Origin: DASQHW01 sp963837155
GTDB lineage: Bacteria; Actinomycetota; Acidimicrobiia; IMCC26256; PALSA-610
DNA length: 64,000 nucleotides
Direction: 5' to 3'
Assembly (NCBI GenBank): GCA_963837155.1
Contig: CAWIMB010000001.1
Span: 558,001 to 622,000 of the forward strand
In this document: positions 16,845 to 25,399 of the stretch, piece by piece
Layout of the letters: each line of letters opens with the position of its first letter
Numbering within the stretch: the first letter of the stretch is position 1
Notes under the pieces: model-generated
Told to the model about the DNA's origin: nothing
The model's database searches: none
The model's input: only the letters and a program-made list of their open reading frames with translations
Made by a program: the position numbers and the translations under genes

Positions 16845-17759
16845 TCACGCCACGACGGACGACAGCAAATCGGCACGGTTGAACAGAACCTCCGCCATTC
16901 GTTGCCGCTCATGGAGCCGCGCTCTTTTGATGCGAATGACGCTGTTGCCGTTCAGGCAACCAGTTACCCACAGCCGGGCGGCTAGCAGTTCGAGGTCGAC
17001 GTCACGGGCGTCGTACCCGCACAGCACGGCGTGCGCCAGATCGGCATCGTGGTGCGTGTCCCCGACGCCGGCAGGACGTGACCACCACTTGATGAGCCAG
17101 GCGAGCTCTTCAAGTGGGTCTTGCACACCGATCTGATCAAAGTCCACAACGCCGACGACCGCGTCGTCCCAGAGCACGTTGGGAAGATTCAGATCGCCAT
17201 GAGTAGCGATCCCGAGCGGCTCGGCATGTTCGAGCTGAGCAGCGATTTGGCGTGCCCGTTCGAGGAAACGATTTGGCACGAGGTCGCTCAACTCCTGGAG
17301 GCTGCGCCGGGCCGCGGCCCGGAGATCGTGCCGCGGAAGCCCAATAGGATCGAGAGTTCGCCCAGCTTCGTGGAACGCCCTGGCCATCGCGCCGACCGCG
17401 GAGGCGGCGTCGGGTGAAGGTACGCGTAGAGGTCGCGCGTCAATCCATTCAAAAGCAACCACCACACCGTCAGGTACGGGTCGAGGCCCCGCGACGAGCT
17501 GCATGAACGGAAGCCCGCGCGCGCGGAACTGCTTGCCAACCTCGACCTGCCTCAGAACTAAGTCAATCCCGTGCGCGCGCTCGTCCTCCCAGCGGACCGG
17601 ACGGCCCTCGCGCACGACACGCAAACTTGCGGACGCGCCTGTGGGGTCGCGGATTCGCCAGTGCTGGTCACCGTGCCATCCAGCGGGAAGCTCCTCGAGC
17701 AGCTCCGCGTCCTTCCAGCCAATTGCGTCCAGAGCACTGGCGAGCGTCACCGACGACAC
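16845..17759 (-). CDS. Aminoglycoside phosphotransferase (APH)-fold kinase
   Basis: A 304-residue protein with THGDLNLPNVLWDD (catalytic HGDxxxxN loop, about residue 195) and VGVVDFDQIGVQDPLEELAW (DFD metal-binding motif), both diagnostic of the APH/choline kinase fold. The N-lobe contains VVREGRPVRWEDERAHGIDL. It is cargo of the tRNA-Arg element. APH-fold proteins phosphorylate antibiotics, sugars, choline or proteins; the substrate cannot be read from sequence, so resistance is not asserted. Confidence 0.75.
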   Translation of the reverse strand: MSSVTLASALDAIGWKDAELLEELPAGWHGDQHWRIRDPTGASASLRVVREGRPVRWEDERAHGIDLVLRQVEVGKQFRARGLPFMQLVAGPRPVPDGVVVAFEWIDARPLRVPSPDAASAVGAMARAFHEAGRTLDPIGLPRHDLRAAARRSLQELSDLVPNRFLERARQIAAQLEHAEPLGIATHGDLNLPNVLWDDAVVGVVDFDQIGVQDPLEELAWLIKWWSRPAGVGDTHHDADLAHAVLCGYDARDVDLELLAARLWVTGCLNGNSVIRIKRARLHERQRMAEVLFNRADLLSSVVA

Positions 17760-17854
17760 ACCCGAAACCTTATGGCCCGCCTAGACAATGCGCGCAGTTC
17801 TCCAGCTCTCCCAGCCGTCGCGGGAAGTCGAAGAGAGCGCGAGAGTGATGCGAA

Positions 17855-18265
17855 TCATTCGAGCGTGAGCAGCTCGATTCTCGTCTCGTGGACCGCGTAG
17901 ACAAAAGGCCCCCCGTCTACACAGGAGGATGCGATGCGGTCGAGGTTCTGAACGAACCTCCGCGCCATCTGTTCGGCGGTGAGATCACGCCGAGCGAGAC
18001 AGAAACAGCGGACGCGGTAACGAATGATCGCGGCCTTCTCGGCCGTATTGTAGCGAACGCGTCCGTCCTTCATGAACGCCACCTCGCCGCGTCTGCCGAC
18101 ATCAGCGAGCCATTGTTCGTCCGTGATGGTCTCGTCAGTCGGTATGCCGTACCGCTCGGCGAGCGTCACGAGCCGGAGACCTGCGGCGCGTAAGAGCTGC
18201 GGCACCTGGATGCGGCCGAGGCTGCGGTCGACGAAGAGATCAGGCAGCCCGACGGGATGCGGCAC
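17855..18265 (-). CDS. PIN-like (VapC45-type) putative toxin
   Basis: Read from GTG 18265 (VPHPVGLPDLFVDRSLGR) and overlapping the upstream gene by 26 bp. LFVDRSLGRIQVPQLLRAAG gives the first acidic residue, DETITDEQWLADVGRRGEVA the second region, and VRCFCLARRDLTAEQMARRF a conserved late block. This matches the PIN-like family labelled VapC45. Its position directly after a HTH-DUF433 gene is the usual antitoxin-toxin layout. The GTG start is chosen because upstream in-frame codons lie wholly inside the preceding gene. Confidence 0.65.
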   Translation of the reverse strand: MPHPVGLPDLFVDRSLGRIQVPQLLRAAGLRLVTLAERYGIPTDETITDEQWLADVGRRGEVAFMKDGRVRYNTAEKAAIIRYRVRCFCLARRDLTAEQMARRFVQNLDRIASSCVDGGPFVYAVHETRIELLTLE

Positions 18266-18977
18266 GCAGCGCGTCCTCGATCTCTGCCGCCGGCACGCCA
18301 AACTCCGCACTGAGGGTCTCGATGTCGTCCCCCGCCCAGAACCTCTCGAGCACGTCAACCAACCGGGCGGCACCGTGCACGAAGATCGGCTGCCCGAACG
18401 ACCGAGTTGGATCCACGACAACCTCGGCGCGCTCGTACGCGGGAAGTCGTATCAGCCGCGCGTAACCGTCCCGGCCGTACTCGATCCGTCGCAGGTACTC
18501 CTGGATAACGTCTCGGAACACGCGCTGACCGCTTCGAACGACGACGAGCTCGCTCGCAGCCTCAGCGTCGGCGCTCGACGCGTGCTGCGAATAGTCGAAA
18601 AGCAACTCCGCGCCATCCGTGTAGAGCGCCTTCGACGCGAGCGCGTGCGCTATTCCGATCTCGCGGGCAATCGCGTCGAGCGCGGGCCGGACCCGCTGCA
18701 GCGGCACGCCAGCGCGGCGAACAGCAGCGAGCACCATCCCCTCGGCCAAGCCGACAAAAGGAACCGCTGGCTCTCCCGCCGGGACGTCGAGCGCGGTGAC
18801 AACGGCAGCGCCCTTCACTGGCTTGCGACCGGGCGGTCGTCGCACATATCCGCGCGCCCACGTCGCGAACGTTGACGCGGGCACGTCGAGGGCCCTCGCC
18901 GCCTCCGCGAGCGTGTACAGAGGAAGGCCAAAACGGGGATCGCTGTCCGCGCTGCGCTTTTTGGCAGACGTCGTCAT
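18240..18977 (-). CDS. HTH plus DUF433 putative antitoxin
   Basis: 245 residues. The N-terminus has a MerR-like HTH (LPLYTLAEAARALDVPASTF, ATWARGY). The C-terminus has the DUF433 pattern GQPIFVHGAARLVDVLERF then AGDDIETLSAEFGV. DUF433 proteins are repeatedly found next to PIN-like toxins. The start overlaps the stop of the coiled-coil gene by 4 bp, so three minus-strand genes (coiled-coil, antitoxin, toxin) form one overlapping operon. Confidence 0.7.
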   Translation of the reverse strand: MTTSAKKRSADSDPRFGLPLYTLAEAARALDVPASTFATWARGYVRRPPGRKPVKGAAVVTALDVPAGEPAVPFVGLAEGMVLAAVRRAGVPLQRVRPALDAIAREIGIAHALASKALYTDGAELLFDYSQHASSADAEAASELVVVRSGQRVFRDVIQEYLRRIEYGRDGYARLIRLPAYERAEVVVDPTRSFGQPIFVHGAARLVDVLERFWAGDDIETLSAEFGVPAAEIEDALRAASRRAA

Positions 18978-19738
18978 CGTCGGTCCTCCCTCCCTGATGC
19001 ACCGTCGTCGATGCTGTCAACGTTACGCAACGGGTGCGACGACGACTGTGACTGCGCCGAGTGGGCGCCCTGAATCGGCGCGCGTGCAGCCCAGGCCTCG
19101 ATGCGGAGCCCGATCCACCTGGCCAGGGTGAGCCCAGCCTTCGTCGCCTCGATGTGAATGGCCTGCCAGGTGTCATCCGTCACGTCGATGCGCGTGTGCT
19201 GATTCGCTCTCCGGCCCTCGCCCGTGCGACGCCAACGCGGCCCTTGCGGCATAGCGATCTCTCGGTTGTTGAGGAATTGACCGTCCAGAATCTCTCCAAT
19301 CATCTTCGGGATCGTGCTTCGGGCGCGAAGGGCTTCCACCTTGACCGCTCGATATGCCGTCGCATCGACGTCGATAGCCAGCGCGTGCATTCCGGTTCGC
19401 TTGTTGACGCGTGCCGGTTCCGTCAGACGTCGTTGTCGGTAACGCTCACGAGCGCGTTCGTTCTTGCAAAGGCGTTCTGCTTCCCGTCGACGTTCCGCCA
19501 GAATGCGATCGGCTGCAGCCTCCGCTCCGGCAGCCGCCCGCCGGGCGTGATCCGCTCGCTGCAGTGCGTTCACCGCTCGGGCCAGATACTCCTCCATGCT
19601 CGCCTGCCAGCCCTCGGCTTCGTCGGCTCGGCGTTCGAGATGCTCGACGATGCGCACCGCGGCGGTATCGGGATCCGCCGAACGTTGCGCCTTCGCAAGC
19701 AGATTCTCCGCCTTGCCCTCGTACCGCTCGCGCTTCAT
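18974..19738 (-). CDS. Unknown coiled-coil protein with two ribbon-helix-helix-like segments
   Basis: 254 residues, not recognised. The first half is highly charged and helical (ADEAEGWQASMEEYLARAVN and AAADRILAERRREAERL), suggesting a long coiled coil. Two later segments, HALAIDVDATAYRAVKVEAL and HTRIDVTDDTWQAIHIEATK, look like strand-helix-helix DNA-binding units of the RHH/MobC type. It heads the toxin-antitoxin operon of the tRNA-Arg element and begins 25 nt from a 24-bp perfect palindrome. A plasmid/mobilisation or partition accessory role is possible but unproven. Confidence 0.5.
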   Translation of the reverse strand: MKRERYEGKAENLLAKAQRSADPDTAAVRIVEHLERRADEAEGWQASMEEYLARAVNALQRADHARRAAAGAEAAADRILAERRREAERLCKNERARERYRQRRLTEPARVNKRTGMHALAIDVDATAYRAVKVEALRARSTIPKMIGEILDGQFLNNREIAMPQGPRWRRTGEGRRANQHTRIDVTDDTWQAIHIEATKAGLTLARWIGLRIEAWAARAPIQGAHSAQSQSSSHPLRNVDSIDDGASGREDRR

Positions 19739-19762
19739 GACCGAGCTGCGTTGTTGTCGTCA

Positions 19763-19786
19763 GCCAGTGGCGCTAGCGCCACTGGC
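19763..19786. promoter_or_regulatory. 24-bp perfect palindrome in the element's largest non-coding gap
   Basis: GCCAGTGGCGCT is followed immediately by its exact reverse complement AGCGCCACTGGC. It lies 25 nt upstream of the coiled-coil gene (start 19738). Immediately to its right, 19800-19970 is strongly purine-biased on the plus strand (for example GAGTGAGGAGGAAGGAGG). Such an arrangement could be an operator, a terminator hairpin for upstream transcripts or part of an origin of transfer or replication. Confidence 0.6.
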
Positions 19787-20015
19787 AAGTCTGTACGAAT
19801 CATTGAAGAGGTTGGATGTTGAGATGCTGCGAGATGAGTGAGGAGGAAGGAGGCGCGGGAGAGGGAGTTTGGGTTGTGATGTCGAGAAAAGCGAACGGTG
19901 AGATGGTTGAGTGGAGAAGGGTGCGTGAGTGGGGAATGCGCTTTTGGAGTTGGCGGATACGGGCGCGGCGAATGTGTTCTGCCCGAACTGCCGGCTCCGG
20001 ATACCGAGCGAGTGA

Positions 20016-20216
20016 TCACCGCCTGAACTCGCGGGCGACGCGCTCGTCTGGAGTTCCGGAAAGCAGATGATCGATCGCCGCCTTGGCAATCAGCACTCTG
20101 CGCCCGAGCGTGAGCGCCGGGATCTCGCCGCGCCGGACGCATTCGTACGCGCTGGATCGGGAAATGCCAAGCAGTTCGGCAACTTCGGGAACGGTGTAGG
20201 TCAGACGTTCGTGCAC
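20016..20216 (-). CDS. Excisionase-like HTH (DUF/HTH_17) protein
   Basis: A 66-residue protein started at GTG 20216 because AAGGAGG sits 5 nt upstream. It reads HERLTYTVPEVAELLGISRS then SAYECVRRGEIPALTLGRR and VLIAKAAIDHLL, the standard single-HTH excisionase/helix-turn-helix_17 pattern (LxVxEvAxlLgiS...Y..vr.GeiPa...GrR). In integrative elements such proteins direct excision with the integrase; the gene sits between the integrase and the rest of the cargo. Confidence 0.85.
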   Translation of the reverse strand: MHERLTYTVPEVAELLGISRSSAYECVRRGEIPALTLGRRVLIAKAAIDHLLSGTPDERVAREFRR

Positions 20217-20382
20217 GTGAGCCTCCTTCTCGGACGTCCGCCCAGGGATAAGCGCATTCGCAGTCCGCGACGCGCGACAGCGAACCTGCCAAATTCCGCG
20301 CTTGACGCTTGTTGTGCAGACGTCCGTACAGACGCGCGTCAAGGTCTCCACGAAACGCTCGGGCGACTGTCAAGATCTCTAC

Positions 20383-20898
20383 GTGGCGAAGACTTGGCTG
20401 TCGATCCGCGTCGACCTCGTCGAAGGGGCGGGACGGAGCTATTGGCCGAGACCGGGGAGAGTGTTCGCCGCTTCCGGCTCGCATACGTTCGCCGATCTCG
20501 CGGTTGCGATCGATGATGCGTTCGCGCGGTGGGACCGGTCGCACCTTCACGACTTCCGACTCGCCGGCGGCACACGCATCGCTCTCCCTGACGACGAGTG
20601 GGACGAGCCAGGCGCTCGCCTCGACGAGCAGGCCACGAAGCTGAACCGGCTCGAAGCGAATGAGCAGTTCGTATACGTGTTCGACTTTGGCGATGGGTGG
20701 ACTCACCTCTGCACCGTTGGGGCTGCGAAAATCGATCCGCTCGTTGAGCTCGGGATCACTCCGCGGAAGCCGCTGCCGTACTGGGGTTGGGGCGACATCC
20801 CCGACCAGTACGGCCGCCGTTTCGCCGAAGACGACGGCGAAGGACCGATACCGCCTGACCCCGAAGGAGCGGACTTGCCACCCTTCTTCTCGTCATAA
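20383..20898 (+). CDS. Plasmid pRiA4b ORF-3-like protein
   Basis: From GTG 20383 (AKTWLSIRVDL) it shows the family features FADLAVAIDDAFARWDRSHL, HDFRLAGGTRIAL and FVYVFDFGDGWTHLCTVG, with YDFGDGWxH being the signature of the pRiA4b ORF-3 (IS1096 TnpR-like) family. A longer TTG start at 20302 is possible. It is the only plus-strand gene of the element. The family is abundant on plasmids and mobile elements; its role is undefined. Confidence 0.75.
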   Translation: MAKTWLSIRVDLVEGAGRSYWPRPGRVFAASGSHTFADLAVAIDDAFARWDRSHLHDFRLAGGTRIALPDDEWDEPGARLDEQATKLNRLEANEQFVYVFDFGDGWTHLCTVGAAKIDPLVELGITPRKPLPYWGWGDIPDQYGRRFAEDDGEGPIPPDPEGADLPPFFSS

Positions 20899-20935
20899 GG
20901 GAGGGGGCGAGGCGTCCATCGTGCAGGAGCGCTGA

Positions 20936-22067
20936 TCAGCGGTCTCCGAGGATCATGTCGCCGAGCTTCTCGGCGGCGTCGCTCTGCAAGCCCGGTACCA
21001 CGTGGCTGTAGAGATCGAGAGTGATCGACACGCTTGAGTGACCAAGTCGCTCGCTCACCACCTTGGAGTGCACGCCCGAGGAGAGCATGAGGCTGGCCGA
21101 GGTGTGGCGCAGGTCGTGCAGCCGAATCCTCGGCAGCCCCGCCGACGCCACCAGTCGACCGAACATCACTGTGATGCGTTCTGGGTGAAGCGGCGAGCCG
21201 TCCTCGTTCGTGAGCACGTAACCGGTATCGCTCCACGCCGGACCCCAGGCGAGTCGCTCCTCGAGCTGCTGTCGGCGATGCGCCCGCAGAAGAGCGGCGA
21301 CACGCGCGTCGATGCTGACGGTACGTCGACCGGACTTTGTCTTCGGCTCAGAGTCGTGCACGCGGTACGCGACGCTCACACGCGATCGGCGAACTGCCAA
21401 TACGCGGGCATCCAAATCGACATCGGGCCAACGCAAGCCCGCAAGCTCACCACGGCGCATCCCAGTCGCCAGCAGCAACACCCACAAGGCGTACAACCGA
21501 TCGTGTTCAACTGCGCTCACGAAGCGACGTGCTTCGTCGGGCCTCCATGCGCGTATTTCGCGAGCGTCGTTTCGCGGAGGCTTGACGCCCAGCAACGGGC
21601 TGCGCGAGAGACGACCCCACAACACGGCGTCGTTCAGGGCTTTGCGCAAAACGCGATGGACGACCCCGACCGTCGCCGCCGACAGCGGACCGCCCCCTCG
21701 CCTCGCACCACCTGCGAGCAAATCGGCGTACAGACCTCTGATCAGGAGCGCGTTGAGTTCACCGAGCTTGACGCGACCAATCCGTGGCCTGACATACCAC
21801 CTCAACACCTCGGCGTAGCTCTTCACGGTCGACGGCTTCAACGAAGGCGCGTGCCCCGCGAACCATTGCTCGAGGAATGCGCCGACCGTGAGCGAGCCCG
21901 CGTCGACGACATCGCCACTCAGAGCCCGCCGCGAGCGCCTGCTCGGCCTCTCGCTTCGTCGCGAACCCGCCCTTCCACCGCTGGCGGCGCCGGCCGCTCG
22001 CCGCGTCACGGCCAACGTCCACGACGTAGCTCCACGTCTTGGCGCGCTTGACGACGCTGCCTCGCAT
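20936..22067 (-). CDS. Tyrosine integrase of the tRNA-Arg element (frameshift near 21955)
   Basis: The start ATG 22067 has GGAGG 6 nt upstream. The AP2-like N-terminus GSVVKRAKTWSYVVDVGRD then GFATKREAEQAL lies in one frame and, after a single-base shift, SLTVGAFLEQWF begins the core-binding domain. Catalytic residues are in LLLATGMRRGELAGLRWPDV (Arg), IRLHDLRHTSASLMLSSG (HxxR), VSERLGHSSVSITLDLYSHV (His and nucleophile Tyr). Its location 145 bp from the tRNA-Arg gene and its phage-integrase layout identify it as the enzyme that inserted this element. Confidence 0.88.
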
Positions 22068-22208
22068 TCGGTCCTCCGCATGCGATAAGCGCACCGCGGA
22101 GGCGTGACGCGACGAGGACCTGCGGATCGCTTGTTAGCAAGCGTTAGCAAGCGGGCCGGGAAGGCGGAGGCACGAGGCACAACACATGGGCTCTGACCTG
22201 CACCTACT

Positions 22209-22253
22209 CAGCGCGCTCGGAGGGACTCGAACCCCCAACCTTCTGATCCGTAG
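22209..22253. repeat. Proximal attachment site within tRNA-Arg
   Basis: Identical 45 bp to 16601-16645. It covers the T-arm, variable loop and anticodon stem region of tRNA-Arg(ACG), so integration regenerates a functional tRNA at this end. The element between the repeats is about 5.6 kb. Confidence 0.9.
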
Positions 22254-22284
22254 TCAGATGCTCTATCCATTGAGCTACGAGCGC
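22212..22284 (-). tRNA. tRNA-Arg (anticodon ACG)
   Basis: On the minus strand the acceptor stem GCGCTCG pairs with CGAGCGC. The D-arm contains GTAGCTCAATGGATAGAGC. The anticodon stem CTGA/TCAG encloses a CTACGGA loop with anticodon ACG, and the T-arm reads GGGGGTTCGAGTCCC. No CCA is encoded. ACG is the standard tRNA-Arg that becomes ICG for CGN codons. It is the integration target of the neighbouring element. Confidence 0.95.
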
Positions 22285-22382
22285 TTGAAGACAAACAGTG
22301 TAGGGCGCCGTCTCGCGGGACGTTCGGCCAGCGATCGAGACGCGGGCGCGGCGCAGAACTCATAGCCGTACGGCGGTCAGCG

Positions 22383-24233
22383 CTACAGCACGCGATGCGA
22401 CGTGTGCCGCGCGGATGGCGGCTTGTGTCGGGATGCTGGCTTCGGCTTCGGCTTTGGCACCGGATGGGCTGTCACCCAGTCGGCGATCGTGCCGTAGAGC
22501 TTCACGATCGCGGTGCCGTACTCGGGCGCGGGCAGGGCCATACCGGGCAGCTGACTCCAGCTTTGGATCGCGCCCCTCGCGTGCGTATTGAGCACGCCCG
22601 GTACCACGGCTGGTTTTCCGAAACTCGTCGGCGTCACAGCCGCGTCCGCGAAGGTGCGCAGCAACTGGACCTGGGCGCGGACTGCTTGCCGGATTGATGC
22701 GTACCAGGGGGCCTGGCAGGTGTCGCAGCCGCCGACGAGATTGAGGCCGTTGTCGTGTCCGGAGAGCGCGCCGGCGTCCGGGAACGTGAAGTTGCTTGTG
22801 TCGAGCGCGGCTCCGGCGAACGCGACGTCGCCCCGAACCCCTGCCCGCTTGCCCTCGGCGATGAACAGCCGCGCGAGAACGTCGATCGGGACACTCGTGC
22901 GCTCGTGCTGGCCGGTGGAGCGATACCACGCGACGAGTTCGCCCGCGCTCAGCTCGGCACGACCCAGGATCGGCGACGCCGGATCCGAGCGCGCACCGGC
23001 GAGCGCGCTCTGCGCCCGGTTCGCGGCAAGCTCGAGGTCGCGGATGCGGGCGTCGATGGTGTCGAGGCGATGCCGGAAGGCGTCTTCTTCGCGCGCGGCG
23101 GCATCGCGGGTCTGTTCGTAGGCGGTGATGAGACTGCGGGTCTTGTCGCCGACCGCGCTCAGCAGCGCCTGATCGCGGCCGAGCTCCTCGATCGACGTTG
23201 AGGACAGCAGCATCGCGGCGCTGTCAGCCAGGCCACCGTGCATGTATGCGGCGACCGCGACTTGCCGGAGATGCCCGCGTGCAACCTCGCGCTTTCGTGC
23301 CGCGGCGGTCTGCTTGTCGCGCGCGGCTTGCACATTCCGGGCGGCAGCCTCGCGTTCCCTTCGCGCCGCCGCGAGCTCGTGTTGAATGCGGACGACGTCA
23401 CGCGTGGCGGTCTCGTAGAGCTGGCGTGCGTTCTGGACCGCAACCGCGAGGGCCGTCGCGTCACGATTTGCATGGGTCGTCACCTTCGCCGGATCGACCG
23501 CGGTCCAGGCGCTGGCTTTGGCGACGTTGAGCGTGTTGACGTGCGCGACGTCTCCTGTCGAGTTTGTGTGCACGAGCAGTCCGTGCGCCAACAGCATGCC
23601 GACGTGACCGTTCGGCGGGTCGCTCCCCGGGAAGAACACGAGATCGCCGGGCTTCGCGGTGAGCGGCGTCACCGGTACCGCCCACGGCGCCGCGAGTTCG
23701 TCGCGTGAGCCCGGCGTGTTCTGGCCGGGCCCGCCATCGATACGGCCCGGTGTGTCGGGATAGGCGATCGGGACGCCGGCCGCCTGGTACGCGCGCGACA
23801 CGAAGCTCGAGCAGTCGTAGATGTGCGGGCTGTTGCGCAGCGGCTGGCTGTAGGGCGTGCCCAGCTGCGAGAGCGCGAAGCGGATGGCAAGCGCGGCGGC
23901 GGGACTGCGAGCCGCGCGGACGCTGTCGAAGCAGATCTGATAGAGGCTGAGATCGTTCCCTGCGAGGCCGCGCAGTGTGTCCGTGGGGGCTTTCGTCGGG
24001 CATCCGTCAGGAGCGAAGACCGCATGCGAGCGGTCCGCGGCCATGGGCCGGGGCGGGACCGTGGACGTGCTCGTCCCCGTCGGCGGCGGTGCCGGTGCGC
24101 TCGTCGGCGGCGGGTTCGGGGCGGTTGAAGGTCTGGCGGCGCCGGCAGCCGGCAGCCCGACGAGCGCGAGCGCCCCGACGAGGCCGGCAGCAACCAGCCT
24201 CGACGCGCGCGACAACCCGATGTGCTCCGCCAT
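22383..24233 (-). CDS. Secreted peptidoglycan hydrolase: NlpC/P60 endopeptidase, coiled coil, glucosaminidase-like domain
   Basis: 616 residues. A signal peptide (RASRLVAAGLVGALALVGLP) and a Pro/Thr-rich linker come first. The NlpC/P60 domain (about 110-245) has HIYDCSSFVSRAYQAAG (catalytic Cys), NGHVGMLLAHGL (His) and LVHTNS. A long coiled coil (about 260-430, AARREREAAARNVQAARDKQ) follows. A C-terminal glucosaminidase-like domain has VLARLFIAEGKRAGVRGDVA with a candidate catalytic Glu. A Lys/Pro tail ends the protein. Canonical actinobacterial RipA-type proteins place the coiled coil before NlpC/P60, so the order here is reversed and a second cutting domain is added. Confidence 0.85.
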   Translation of the reverse strand: MAEHIGLSRASRLVAAGLVGALALVGLPAAGAARPSTAPNPPPTSAPAPPPTGTSTSTVPPRPMAADRSHAVFAPDGCPTKAPTDTLRGLAGNDLSLYQICFDSVRAARSPAAALAIRFALSQLGTPYSQPLRNSPHIYDCSSFVSRAYQAAGVPIAYPDTPGRIDGGPGQNTPGSRDELAAPWAVPVTPLTAKPGDLVFFPGSDPPNGHVGMLLAHGLLVHTNSTGDVAHVNTLNVAKASAWTAVDPAKVTTHANRDATALAVAVQNARQLYETATRDVVRIQHELAAARREREAAARNVQAARDKQTAAARKREVARGHLRQVAVAAYMHGGLADSAAMLLSSTSIEELGRDQALLSAVGDKTRSLITAYEQTRDAAAREEDAFRHRLDTIDARIRDLELAANRAQSALAGARSDPASPILGRAELSAGELVAWYRSTGQHERTSVPIDVLARLFIAEGKRAGVRGDVAFAGAALDTSNFTFPDAGALSGHDNGLNLVGGCDTCQAPWYASIRQAVRAQVQLLRTFADAAVTPTSFGKPAVVPGVLNTHARGAIQSWSQLPGMALPAPEYGTAIVKLYGTIADWVTAHPVPKPKPKPASRHKPPSARHTSHRVL

Positions 24234-24323
24234 CTCCCCTGACCCGTCCGGAACGAGCGCAGACCCTGATGACTAAGGATCGGTCACGATCGCACGGGAC
24301 CTGAGGTCCGCCTCGCGACGCAG

Positions 24324-25399
24324 TCAGATGCTGTAGAGCCGGGCTGCGTTTTCGCCGAAGATCAACCGGCGCTGCTCGGCGCTCAACGTCTCCGTCGCTT
24401 CCTCGAGCTCGCGGACGACGCCGGGAATTTTGGCGTCGGGATGCGGATAGTCGGATGCCCACACGATCCGGTCGGCGCCGACGTACTTACTGTTGGCTGT
24501 GTAGGCGAGCGCCTCTTCGTCGGGGTCGAAGCTGATGTAGCACTGGCGCTTGAAGACCTCGGACGGCGGTGTCTTTTGGTAGCGGCTGCCGAAGACTTCG
24601 ATGTGATGGTCGAAGCGCTCGAGCATCGGCGCGCACCAACCGCCCGATCCCTCCAAGAACACGACGGTCAACTGCGGGAAGCGCTCGCATATCCCACCTG
24701 CGACGAACCAGCCCATCGCCACCATGACGTCGAGCGCATTTCCGAGCGCCTGGCGCAAGGCCAGACCTTTGTCCAAGTGCCCGCGTGCATCTTCGTCGAG
24801 CGCGAGCCGGTGACCACGTTCCACGGCATGTCGGCGAACGAGAACGGGTGCACACCGATCGGGCAGCCCAGCTGCGCCGCGGCGTCCCAGAACGGGTCGT
24901 ACACCGGATCGTTCAGCTTCTTGTTCCCGATGTAGGGCGCCGGGCGGATCATTACGGCCCTGAACCGGAGATCCTGCACGCAACGCTCCATCTCCTTGAT
25001 CGCGAGCGCGGGATCTTGGAGCGCGACGAGCCCGACGCCGATGAGGCGCGCCGGGTCGCCCGAGCAGTACTCCTGCAACCAGTTGTTGTACGCCTGCGCC
25101 ATCGTGTGCATTGGCCCGGGATCCGGCACCCATTGCAGGCCCGGTGCCGTCGGGTACAGCACCGCGATGTCGATGCCGTCGGCGTCCATGTCGACGAGGC
25201 GAGGTTTGGGTTCGTACGCACCGGGCCGGTCCATCACCTCGGCATGTGACGCTTCCTCCGGCGCCGGGTCGATTGACGACCACTCGGTGCCGCCCAACAG
25301 TTGCGTGAAGAACGCCGACACGACGTCGGGCGGCAGGTCCAACCGCTCGCAGACGTGGCCGTCGGCATCGATCACTCGTTCTCCGGCCGAACTCGTCAT
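24324..25399 (-). CDS. Amidohydrolase family 2 (ACMSD-like TIM barrel), frameshifted near 24785
   Basis: The N-terminus ERVIDADGHVCERLDLPPD carries the metal-binding DxH of amidohydrolase-2 proteins. AVLYPTAPGLQWVP and CPIGVHPFSFADMPW follow. After a one-base shift the protein continues LALRQALGNALDVMVAMG, LTVVFLEGSGGWCAPMLE and IVWASDYPHPDAKIPGVV (late Asp ligand). Without the shift the length would be about 358 aa, typical of the family. Members decarboxylate or hydrolyse aromatic or heterocyclic acids; the substrate is unknown. Confidence 0.85.

Noticed and set aside
16845..17759. Calling the APH-fold gene an aminoglycoside resistance gene
   Set aside because: The fold motifs do not define the substrate; many APH-family kinases act on sugars, choline or proteins.
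19735..20706. 323-residue minus-strand frame spanning the element's non-coding gap and the pRiA4b ORF-3-like gene
   Set aside because: Crosses the excisionase gene in another frame and is Ser/Pro/Arg low complexity; both overlapped genes have family signatures and good ribosome-binding sites.
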